Below, one piece after another: positions 8,535-16,913 of a stretch of 19,212 nucleotides of DNA. The DNA comes from Chrysochromulina tobinii (Eukaryota > Haptophyta > Prymnesiales > Chrysochromulinaceae): the NCBI GenBank assembly GCA_001275005.1, contig JWZX01003189.1, positions 1-19,212 of the forward strand, given 5' to 3'. Below the pieces are notes generated by a model. The model was not told the origin of the DNA, did not search any database, and saw nothing but the letters and a program-made list of their open reading frames with translations. Position 1 is the first letter of the stretch. Each line of letters begins with the position of its first letter. The position numbers and the translations under genes are program-made.

Positions 8535-8754
8535 GAGTCTCGTTAGTCTCGTCACCCCTGCCATACCGAGTCTCGTCAGTCTCGTCACCCCTGCCATACC
8601 GAGTCTCGTCAGTCTCGTCACCCCTGCCATACCGAGTCTCGTCAGTCTCGTCACCCCTGCCATACCGAGTCTCGTCAGTCTCGTCACCCCTGCCATACCT
8701 AGTCTCGTCAGTCTCGTCACCCCTGCCATACCGAGTCTCGTCAGTCTCGTCACC
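8535..8754 (+). repeat. 33-bp minisatellite, six full copies plus a partial
   Basis: Each unit ends in cccctgccatacc; copies start near 8535, 8568, 8601, 8634, 8667 and 8700, followed by 22 bases of a seventh. Copies are nearly identical (a t for c in the first, a t for g in the sixth). Short direct repeats flank it: gacgtgtccgag just before and gacgcgtccgag just after. Because 33 is divisible by three, both strands stay open and read as SSVSSPLPYRV on + and GRGDETDETRY on -. I see no evidence that either is a protein, although the restored U-box frame would run into the + version. Confidence 0.95.
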
Positions 8755-9378
8755 GGACGCGTCCGAGCCCAGCTCAGTGAGCGGACGCGCGCGGGCTTCC
8801 CTCAAGAGCGCGGCAAGAGTTCATCTTAAGCTGGCTGCTTCCGGGCGGCGGCGACGGTGGCAGTGGCCGAGTGGGGGCAATCAAATAGTTTGTAAGAGCG
8901 TCCTAGCGACGGAGCCGACAATGACCAGTGTCGACGGAGTCGAGGTGCGGGGTGCGCGCCCCGGCGGTGGAGGTAACTGAAGTCTGAAGGAGTAGCGTAG
9001 GTGCACGCGCGGCCGCGCGCGCGGCCGTGTCGCGTGTGCAGTGTGGGCGGGGCACGGGGGTCGTCGCACAGTGCCCCGGGGTGTATGGAGCCACTTTCGA
9101 CACGTGCGTTATACCACAGCACGCTGAGCAAATTCCGTTAGCAATGGTCGCGCACGAACACTCGACGAATCTATGGAACACCGCACCACAAACACAAACA
9201 TGCTCTGCGCCGGGGCCCCGCCGCACTGACAGATACACCCTGGATCGTGGTTATCATGAGAGCTGCGTCTTCTCTCGCCCACGAACGCATCTATGACCAG
9301 AGCGCGCCCGCTTGCGTGCCCTTCGGGAGTCGGTACGTGCGTCTTATCATATGCTCCATTCGCGCGCGTGGGGATAGC
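8755..9378. other. Intergenic stretch, no gene seen
   Basis: Between the minisatellite and the 3' end of the ISWI gene I see only short frames with no domain content. A Z-DNA-prone alternating GC patch (cgcgcggccgcgcgcgcgg) lies at about 9007-9025 and includes the palindrome gcgcggccgcgc. The right part is probably the 3' UTR and downstream flank of the - strand ISWI gene. Confidence 0.5.
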
Positions 9379-12300
9379 TTACTCCTCCATGGCCGTCGCG
9401 CCGTCGGCCGAGGCGCTCGCGCCCGCCGAGTCCTTGCGCTTCCTCTGGCCGGGCTCCTTGGTCTCATTTTGAATCAGCCGAATGAGTAAGTCGACGCGCC
9501 GGCCGAGCTCGATCGGTGTGCGGCTCTTGAAGAGCCAGTCGAAGCGGAAGTCGGGGCAACGGCGTACCTCACGCTTGAGCTCTTCCCACTTGCCGTAGCC
9601 GAGCTGCTCGGTCATGCACACGAGGAAGCGGTCCTCATCCTCGGTGAAGAGCTTGCCACGGTTGTTGCCATACTTGATCGAGAGGGTCTGCCACGGGTTG
9701 TCGCATGACTTGACCTTCGCCTCCAGCGAGTCCGCCATCTTCTTCTTCTCGGCGATCTTGCGCTCGCCCTCCTCGATGCGGCGCGCAATCTTGTCGAAAT
9801 CGAGGATGAGCTCCGCGCCCTTGGCCCAGAAGGCCTCCGAGTAAGCACGGACCTGCATGCAATGGGGGAGGCCATCAGAGGTAATCAGAGGTAATCAGAG
9901 GTAATCAGAGGTAATCAGAGGTAATCAGAGGTAATCAGAGGTAATCAGAGGCCTCCGAGTAAGCTCGTACCTCCTCCACCGACTTGGTGCCCACTTCATC
10001 CGCCACGTCCTTGAGCTTGTCGCGCCCGTGCTTCTCGCACGCCTTGGTGAACTTGTTGAACTCGTTGCGCGTCCATTCGACGAAACCTTGCGCCTCGAGC
10101 TGCTTGAGCTCTGCCTGCTCCTTGAGATCCTGCTCCGTGGGCTGGATCGCGTCGCTCGGCTCGGCGGCGCCCGCCTCGGCCGCGCGCTGGATCGCCTTGG
10201 CGCGGCGCATCTCTGCCTGGTGCTCGCGCTCGTACAGGTCCGAGATGCGCTTCACGTCGAAGAGCTGGAAGTCCTTAAAGTCGGGCATCTTCTTCGCCTT
10301 GGGTAGGGACTTGTCGACGGGTGCGGACGGGCCCGACGAGCCGCGGTAAAACTCGCGCTCGTTGTACGAGGTGCCGCTGCGCTCTCGCTTGCCCATCGAG
10401 TCCTGCATGAGCGCCATGAACTCGACGTCGCTGCCCGCGTTCATACGCATCGCGGTGTAGTCAACGCCCTCAAACTCCTGAAAGTTGACTGTCGCGTCCG
10501 AGAAGTCGAGCAGGTCACGCTTTCTCTTGTCCTCGAGGTTGCCCAGCGCCTTTTCGCGCTCGGCGGTCAGGTCCTTGGCGCTCTTGATCATGATGTCGAT
10601 CTCCTCTTCGGTCAGCTCCATATTCTCTGACCTGAAGACCTTGTCGGCGCCGTAGCGCACGGCCGCGAGCGCCTCTTCCTTGCTGAGTTCTTATTCTTCT
10701 CGGCGAGCCGGCCTGACTGGATGATGCAAAGTCCATTTGCAGCTTGAGCTCGGCGCGCTCGAGCACCTTCTCCTCAATCGAGTCCTCGGTGACGAAGCGG
10801 AAGACCTTGACTTCCTTCCTCTGCCCGATGCGGTGCGCGCGGTCCATCGCTTGCAGGTCGGCCTGCGGGTTCCAATCGGAATCGTAGATGATGACCGCAT
10901 CGGCCGTCTGCAGGTTGATGCCTAGGCCGCCCGCGCGCGTCGAGAGAAGGAACAAGAAGATGTCGGTGCCTTTCATGTCCTTGCCGTTGAACGCGTCGAT
11001 CGCGTCCTGCCGGTCCGCACCGCCGGTCGAGCCGTCGATACGGCAGTAGCGGAAGTCGTCGCCCGAGCGTTGGCGCAGGATGGCGTAGTCTTCGAGCAGG
11101 TCGAGCACGCGCGTCATCTGCGAGAAGATGAGCACGCGCGAGCCCTCCTTCTTCAGGCGCAGAAGCAGCTTGTCGAGCACCATCATCTTGCCAGAGTTCT
11201 TGATCAGGTGGTCGCCGAAAGGGTCGAGCGACTTATCCTCAGCCCCCTCGAAGAGATATGGGTGGTTGCAGCACTTGCGCAGCTGCATCACGAGGTTGAG
11301 CAGCCGCGACTTGTTCTGCGTGAGCGCGGCGCCCGACGACTGGTACAGCGCGTCCACGTCGCGCATGAGGATTTTCTTGTACTGGTCCTTTTGCATGCCC
11401 GCGAGCCGCGTATACACAACGAGCTCCTTCTTGGGAGGGATGGAGCCCTCTACGTCGGCCTTGACGCGGCGGAGCAAAAAGGGCTTGAGCACCTTGTGCA
11501 GCTGCGAGATCACCTCCTCTTCGACCTTCTTGTCGCTGATGTCGAACCACTCGTTGAATTGCTCGTAGGACGCGAAGATGTCGGGCAGCAGGAAGTTGAG
11601 GAGTGCCCACAACTCGTGCAGGTTGTTCTGCATGGGCGTGCCAGTGATGAGGAGGCGCGAGTGCGATTCAAAGGAGCGGAGCACCTGCGACAACTTCGAC
11701 TCCTCGTTCTTCATGCGGTGCGCCTCGTCGACAATCAAGTAGCGCCACGCGTACTTGCGGAAGGCGCCCTGCTCCTTGATGACCATCTCGTAGCTCGTGA
11801 CGCACACGTCGAACTTGCCCGGCTGCAGCTCCTCGGCGATGAGGCGCTCGCGCTCCTCGCGGTCGCCGTGGAAGTGGCACACCTTGAAACAGGGCGCCCA
11901 GTTTCCGAACTCACGCACCCAGTTGGTCAGCGTCGATTTGGGTGCGAGTACCAGGTAGGGCGCGGGGAAGTTCTTGACCTCACGCAGCCAGCACAGGAGC
12001 GAGATGCATTGGAGCGTCTTCCCCAGCCCCATCTCGTCGGCAAGGATGCCGTTGATGCCGTTCTGGTACAGGTTCGCCAGCCAGTTGAGACCCAGCACCT
12101 GGTAAGGGCGCATGCTGCCGTGATCTTTGTTGATGAGCTCGGGCTGCTTGGTGACGCGGATCTTTTCTTCAAAGCCCCCGGTGCCCGAGCCGCTCGCGCC
12201 GCTCGCGCCGCCGTCGAAGACGGCCATCATCTCCTCGTCCTCCTCCTTCTCGCTCTTGCGCCCCTTCTTCTTCTTCTTCTCGTCCGCATCCAGACCGAAG

Positions 12301-13035
12301 TGCTTGAAGAGGTCCGACTGGCCGAGCAAAAAGGTCAGCCGCTGCTTCGCCGACTTGTCCATGTCGCCCATGATGGACTTGTTCTGCGCCTGAAGCTTCT
12401 TCTCGTCGTCGGTGAGCTCGCGCACCTTCTTGGGTCCCTTGGGCTTCTCGGCGCGCGCAGCCGCGTCGGCCTCCATGCGCGCGCGCTTCGAGGCCCGCTC
12501 CTGCTCACGTTCCGACGGGCCGGCCGCTGCCTCCTCCAGCTCGGCCTGGTGCTCCGCCTCCTCCTCGTCGAGCGCCGCCTGGTACACGCGGTTCTCTTTC
12601 TCGAAGCGATGCTTGTCGGCCTCTGCGAGCTTCTCGTAGTGCGATTTGTCCTCAACCTGGGCCCACTTTTCACCCATCCACTTGGACACCATCGTTCGGG
12701 TCGGAGGTGCCCAGCTCAGTCTGCGCCGTATCGCGCATCTCTTGATTGAAGAACATCCACGCGCTCAACGCCTGATGAGCGACGGCGCAAAAGCAGTGCC
12801 ACGGGCATCAGGCACTACGCTGGCGCTACGCGGCGAGGCCAAACGCGCGCAGCGGCCGCGAGAGGCAGGGCAGCAGTCCAGTGCAGATCGGGCGGCGTAC
12901 CGCCTTGGGCTTCGCGTCTGCGAGCTCCTGAATCTCCCACGCCTCGCACTGGAGCTCCTCAGCGATCGAGTTGACGCCCTGCTTGTCGGCCAGCATGCCG
13001 CGCGCCTTGCGCTTCTCATGATAGTTCAGCGGCAT
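9379..13035 (-). CDS. ISWI-type SNF2 chromatin-remodelling ATPase with N-terminal HMG box
   Basis: ISWI ATPases slide and space nucleosomes in the nucleus. Exon 1 (13035-12901, ATG at 13035) gives a basic leader ending in DAKPKA. After a GT-AG intron, exon 2 (12771-9971) opens [12 protein letters not shown] and continues [20 protein letters not shown], a full HMG box. Then come a charged coiled region, the ATPase with Walker A DEMGLGKT (near 12030) and DEAH (near 11725), the helicase C lobe ([20 protein letters not shown]), HAND (YNEREFYRG), SANT ([20 protein letters not shown]) and, in exon 3 (9852-9379), SLIDE ([18 protein letters not shown]). Total about 1,150 residues. Three small frame breaks interrupt it: near 12693-12700 in the HMG box, and near 10727-10731 and 10685-10690 just after the helicase lobe. 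Between the last two, [13 protein letters not shown] is readable in its own frame. The intact 2-kb ATPase region favours a working gene with sequence errors. The ISWI family call is very firm. Confidence 0.9.
9853..9970 (-). other. GT-AG intron of the ISWI gene between SANT halves, with duplicated exon start
   Basis: On the coding strand the donor is gaggag|gtacga (first intron base 9970) and the acceptor is gcatgcag|gtccgt (last intron base 9853), 118 bp, phase 0. Splicing yields [15 protein letters not shown], exactly the expected SANT continuation. The first 21 intron bases (9970-9950) match the first 21 bases of the next exon (9852-9832) at 19 positions. If retained, the intron adds a second VRAYSEA and then hits TGA. 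Confidence 0.85.
9874..9950 (+). repeat. 10-bp tandem repeat, seven copies (gtaatcagag), intronic
   Basis: Seven perfect copies at 9881-9950 plus a partial copy at 9874-9880 fill most of the ISWI intron. On the coding strand the unit is ctctgattac, and each copy contains ctgat, which fits the branch-point consensus CTRAY. The array is flanked by a 7-bp inverted pair: ggaggcc at 9867-9873 and ggcctcc at 9950-9956. Confidence 0.95.
12772..12900 (-). other. GT-AG intron inside the HMG-box coding start of the ISWI gene
   Basis: On the coding strand the donor is aaggcg|gtacgc (first intron base 12900) and the acceptor is ctcatcag|gcgttg (last base 12772), 129 bp, phase 0. The splice joins AKPKA to [12 protein letters not shown], the canonical start of an HMG box. 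The donor resembles that of the second ISWI intron (gtacg). Confidence 0.75.
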
Positions 13036-13773
13036 GGGCGCGCGCTTCCGCGTCCGACGCCGGCGAGGTGTGCCGTGGGCCCACTCCAACGCGATTGGCG
13101 CCTTCGCGGACCATTACTTGTGAAGAAAACTGGTATGGTGGTGTCTTTTGGTGCCCGGTGACTCGTGAACCTCAACCAAAGAGGGCGCCTCGCGATTGCG
13201 CAACGCACGCAGGAGCACGCGGGACACGTGAACAACACGGCGTAAGGCCGTAACTAAAACTACTACGATTTGCAGATTATTAACGAGAGTACGAGACACT
13301 CACACTGCTTTACAATGTATCGTATACAGGCATTTAAACCAATATACTAAATACCCTTAAAAATATGCGGTTGTGTGTGGGATAATATCAACATGGAACA
13401 TAGCGTGCATTGTTATTTATATTTTTGAGCCGGTTGAATCATACTTGTACCGTATTAGTCCGTACGCGTCGTTAGTACGTCGACTTAAACCCAAGTTGCT
13501 TAAACCGTAATTAAACCGTCGACTTCATATGCACGACCTGGGCTCACCTGGGCTCACCTGGGCTCGCTGCTTTGAGACGATGCTGCCATCTCCAGAGCCG
13601 CACATGGAGTCCCCACCTCGCGTATCGAGCGCTGTCGCTGTGCTGCATGCGAGTGCCGCACACCGCTGGCACTGGCACGCCGCCTGGCTCCTCTCTGGCC
13701 AGTGCCGGGCAGAGTGGGCGCGTGAGAGGGAGTACATGCTGCCGCGTCGAGCATCATCTCGATCCGTTGTCGA
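13036..13773. other. Intergenic region with an AT-rich island; ISWI promoter and ALY-like 3' flank
   Basis: This region lies upstream of the ISWI start and downstream of the ALY-like gene, both on the - strand. About 13240-13530 is strikingly AT-rich for the window, with runs such as taaataccctt and ttatttatattttt, repeats of taaaccgt near 13500-13519, and two copies of cgtcgactt (near 13479 and 13518). Short frames at 13525-13780 have no domain content. The AT-rich block may be a promoter or nucleosome-free region. Confidence 0.45.
13536..13565 (+). repeat. 10-bp tandem repeat, three copies (acctgggctc)
   Basis: Three perfect copies of acctgggctc, at the edge of the AT-rich block. This is another 10-bp unit, like the array in the ISWI intron, but unrelated in sequence. 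Confidence 0.9.
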
Positions 13774-14598
13774 TCAGTAGGGCTTGTAGCGCTGCTGGCC
13801 GGTCAAGGAAGGCGCCTTGACCAGGCGCACGGGCCCGCCCTTTCCACTCGGCGCCTCGGGCGCTTTGAGCTCCTTGGCGGCTCCGCTGATGACCACACCG
13901 TCGTAGAAGCGGATGAGCCGGAACTTACCGTCCGACAGGAACCATTCGCCCCTGATGTCCTTGAGCTCAAAGGTGTATTGGGCGAGCGCGTCGTTGATGC
14001 ACTGGAACACCTCCTCCGCAACCTTCAGGTCCTCGGTGCCGCCGCTATCAAGCGTGATGTCCTGGACGCCGATGCGCACCACATCCGTCTCGTACAGACG
14101 CACCACCGTCTCCTTCGTCGCCTCGTCTTCGTAGCACTCAATGTGCTTGCGCCACTCCTTGCTACTACTGCTGATCTGCCCTCGCAAGTCGCCACCCTGA
14201 GGATTGACGTGGCTTGTGGCCAGGGATGGCTTGTGGCTTGTGGCTTGTGGCTTGTGGCTTGTGGCTTGTGGCTTGTCCCAAGGATAGACCTTGATGGGGC
14301 GACCGTTGAGGCTCGTCTCATCGAGTGTTTCTATCGCATATGCGGCCTCGCGCGCAGTTGCGAAGGTGACCTTGCCCCTGCCACTGGAGCGCCCGTCCTC
14401 ATACATCATCACGTCCGCGTACAGCACCTCGCCCGCCTGCTGGAAGTGTTCCTTGAGCTCCTGCCAGCTCGTCTTGAAAGAGAGGTTCTTCACATGGACG
14501 TGCTCGCCACTGCTGCCGCCGCCGCCACCACCACCTGGCTTGCCACCACCAACTGATTTGCCGCCACTCCTCTTGCCGACCAAGTCGTCGAGGCTCAT
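13774..14598 (-). CDS. ALY/REF-like RRM mRNA-export protein with novel C-terminal domain
   Basis: ALY/REF (Yra1) proteins link spliced mRNA to the helicase UAP56 and the export receptor in the nucleus. From ATG at 14598 the protein opens MSLDDLVGKR, matching the UAP56-binding motif of that family, followed by a Gly-rich linker and an RRM: RNP2-like VHVKNLSF, RNP1-like GRGKVTFA, ending NGRPIKVYPW. Unspliced length is 274 residues with TGA at 13774-13776. After the RRM the frame crosses a 7-bp tandem array (reading PQATSHK repeatedly), then a ~110-residue C-terminal domain I cannot name (KEWRKHIECYEDEATKETVV, GVQDITLDSGG, RGEWFLSDGKFRLIRFYDGV), ending in a basic tail. The array may be an intron with a GC donor (aa|gccac at 14272) spliced to an AG just before SSSKEW; this cannot be settled by eye. 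The frame upstream of 14598 lacks another ATG. Confidence 0.75.
   Translation of the reverse strand: MSLDDLVGKRSGGKSVGGGKPGGGGGGGSSGEHVHVKNLSFKTSWQELKEHFQQAGEVLYADVMMYEDGRSSGRGKVTFATAREAAYAIETLDETSLNGRPIKVYPWDKPQATSHKPQATSHKPSLATSHVNPQGGDLRGQISSSSKEWRKHIECYEDEATKETVVRLYETDVVRIGVQDITLDSGGTEDLKVAEEVFQCINDALAQYTFELKDIRGEWFLSDGKFRLIRFYDGVVISGAAKELKAPEAPSGKGGPVRLVKAPSLTGQQRYKPY
14211..14276 (+). repeat. 7-bp tandem repeat (ggcttgt), seven copies plus one separated
   Basis: Seven perfect copies of ggcttgt run from 14228 to 14276, with an eighth at 14211-14217 separated by ggccagggat. It sits between the RRM and the C-terminal domain of the ALY-like gene. Seven copies make 49 bases, not a multiple of three, so length change would break an exon; this argues for intronic placement although the frame happens to be open. 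Confidence 0.95.
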
Positions 14599-15860
14599 GT
14601 AAAGTTTGCCTGCACATCGGGCTGCACCTCGGCCGAGCGCAGGCCCGACATTACACGCACAGACCCGAGCGCCGTGACCGCGAGTACGTGTCCAAAGACT
14701 CCTGACCAATTGAAACCCTCATCACGTACCTCATCAATCGCATGCAATTGGGGTTAACTGCGGCCCTACAGCTTCGCACTAACAAGCGTGCATAGTACCG
14801 GCGCGTATGCTTCATGTACACAGTTTGACGTCGCGATTCGACAGAGATCGCCGACTCATCGTAGAGGATCGGACATGCATCACATCATTCGACATCATAC
14901 CATGACGAAATGTCCATTTGCGACGCAGATCGCAGTAATTATTCCGACGGATCCCCGGGAACTCCGTAGGCGCCCGCTTGCCGTCAGCCCCTGACCCTGT
15001 GGCCATGCCCAACGCGGAAGATCTTAGGATCAACATATTATATTTGACATTCGGAGGGTCAGATGGTACTAGTAGTACTTGGGTGGAGGCTGTAGGGGGG
15101 CGGCGACGGGGGGTTTACCCCGAGAGGGAGAGACGTGCGTCGGAGCGCGGAGGGTCGGCTCGGCGCGTCGGCCGTCCGGTACGGGCGTCGTCGGTAGCTA
15201 TAGTACGCCTTAATAGTACGCCGGGTCGCCGGCCATCCGGCCAATGCATCTTCCGGCCCACCGGCCCTCGTCCGGCCGGCGGCCCGGCCCGCGTGTAACG
15301 CCGCGACGGCCGACGCCCTCGACCGACTCCCCGCCGTTCCCGGTCAGGGATCCCGGTGTCTTTGTGTCTCGGTCCCCGCGCGCGTCGTCCGTCCCGGTCG
15401 CGCCGTCGCCCCGGAGCCCGGTTTAGCGTTAAGCTTATGGCCGTCTTAGCGGCCGCGCCACTGCGGACGCGGGCTTTTTAGCGCGCAAACCATGGCGGAT
15501 GGCGCAAATTACGCGTCCATGCAAACGTCTCGCGGCAAGGCGGCCTGAAATCATTCAAATGTGAAAAGTTTATAGTTTTCCAAGCGACGAACCCGACGTC
15601 CGCGATCGATCTAGGAGGTGCAAAGCAGGCAGGGGGCTACGAAGGACCTTACTGCCCAACACGACACGTAGCTGCGAAGAACACAATCGGCATGGTCTCG
15701 CCTGAAACCTGCAGCTGACCTTCCGCATGCTGCACGACTCATCCGACCCTGTCGGACGGTCCGGTTGCAACGTGCACGATGTGTACACACTAATGCATGT
15801 CAGTCCTTGCGAATGAATGCAAATGTTGGTAAACGAGGTCTCCCATGCCCATGCTACCCT
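14599..15860. other. Long intergenic region, no gene seen
   Basis: About 1.26 kb upstream of the ALY-like gene and downstream of the small membrane-protein gene. It contains a G-rich tract near 15097-15130 and a block at about 15225-15300 crowded with ccggcc/ggccgg motifs. Open frames here (for example around 14978-15298) have low-complexity Arg/Pro/Gly content typical of GC-rich noncoding DNA. I see no tRNA or rRNA. Confidence 0.5.
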
Positions 15861-16229
15861 TCATCCAGTTTTGAAATGGAAGTCCTGAAGCGCTTTGGGG
15901 AGCTTGGTCTTGGGCGGCTCTTCAGCAAAGGGCAGGACGGAGACTGGCGACAACTCGGGTCCCGAGGTCTTGCGGCGATGCAAGGACTCGACCTTGCTGC
16001 GCGTTTGCATCTGAGAAGGACGCTGCGCCGTAGCCATGGCATCGAATTCGAGCCGTGCCGCAACCACGAGAATGATCCAGATGAGAACCATTGCCAACCC
16101 GAACAAGGCAACGGGATTAGTATCGCGCAGCCAGCAGTAGATTAATGGAACGGCGTTGAGCGTGGTAGTTGCAACCGCAGCCTGGAAAGCAGTCCGACGG
16201 TCCACCTTGTCGGCAGCGGTCCACGACAT
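15861..16229 (-). CDS. Small membrane protein, unknown function
   Basis: The frame starts at ATG 16229 and ends at TGA 15861-15863, 122 residues. I do not recognise it. Residues about 15-35 (AFQAAVATTTLNAVPLIYCW) and 40-60 (VALFGLAMVLIWIILVVAAR) are hydrophobic; the second is a convincing membrane helix, followed by an acidic-aromatic step (LEFD) and a hydrophilic Ser/Thr/Lys/Pro-rich tail. No cleavable signal peptide is evident. A + strand frame overlapping it (15765-16145) lacks any comparable pattern and is probably a shadow. A real start codon plus two hydrophobic segments make coding likely; it could also be one exon of a longer gene. Confidence 0.5.
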   Translation of the reverse strand: MSWTAADKVDRRTAFQAAVATTTLNAVPLIYCWLRDTNPVALFGLAMVLIWIILVVAARLEFDAMATAQRPSQMQTRSKVESLHRRKTSGPELSPVSVLPFAEEPPKTKLPKALQDFHFKTG

Positions 16230-16913
16230 GCTTTGTTATGCCGTCAAGGTCGAAGAGCACACAGTACTGCGTTGAACGCTATCCAGCAGTTCCCCATGCC
16301 TCATGCCGATATCTCGCGTCGGTCCGCAACAAAAATTGACGAAACGCGTGACGTTCACTTTGTTTGCCACGTTCACGTTACTTTCCCGAAGCCGAGCCGA
16401 GCATAGAAACAGACAGAAAACGGACCCACGCATCGGGAGCGGGTCTGTAGCTGCGTGATCCACCATCATGTTGGATGTTGCTTGTTGGAAGAACGAAAAG
16501 GAGCCCCGCGTCCATTGCCTCCGTCCCTGGCCTTATGCTTATCCTGGCCCTGCGGCCCTCGCTGCGAACGGGGTTCTTGGGTAATCCGCCAGCGGTGCCG
16601 CCGCCGGCGGCGGTGGGAGCCGGGAGGGGGGGGCGACCGCGATATCAAATGCACGCGATACATACAAAAACGGTACAACCGCGATCGCGTAACTCTAAGT
16701 CTAACTGACGCGGTCGTGTCCCGGCAGCGGCTTGCGCGCGGTCCCCGGTCCGCAACTTCTGTGACTCCAGGGTTTGACTCCTGACTGACTCAATGATGGC
16801 GCGAGACGCTCGCGACCATATCCTGACACCCATACATTGCACCCATACCCGCTGCCGTATCGTGTAGCACGGCAGCAACGACCCCCACCATCGAACCGAT
16901 AGCGACTTGCTTC
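16230..16913. other. Intergenic region, no gene seen
   Basis: This 684-bp stretch lies between the end of the six-pass membrane gene and the start of the small membrane protein. It has a gccgccggcggcggt patch and a G run near 16600-16635, but no frame with domain content. A T-loop-like gggtttgactcctg near 16769 has no matching tRNA body. Confidence 0.5.

Noticed and set aside
8407-8805. - strand frame with repeated GRGDETDETRY, resembling an RGD adhesion protein
   Set aside because: The repeat is the reverse reading of the 33-bp minisatellite; the frame is open only because the unit is divisible by three, and the ends show no domain, signal peptide or good start.
9874-9950. CRISPR-like array
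   Set aside because: Repeats are directly adjacent with no spacers, the unit is only 10 bp, and it sits in a eukaryotic intron. The same applies to the arrays at 7901-7966, 8535-8754 and 14228-14276.
11070-12749. 559-residue + strand open frame opposite the ISWI ATPase
   Set aside because: It is the antisense shadow of a strongly conserved SNF2 coding region; its Leu/Val/Arg-rich composition follows from GC-rich third positions and it has no domain of its own.
15765-16145. 126-residue + strand frame overlapping the small membrane protein
   Set aside because: It starts at a non-ATG codon or late ATG and lacks the clear hydrophobic segments of the opposite-strand frame; judged the weaker of the two.
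16720-16795. Possible tRNA, from a T-loop-like gggtttgactcctg
   Set aside because: No matching acceptor stem, D-arm or anticodon arm, and no A-box at the required distance.
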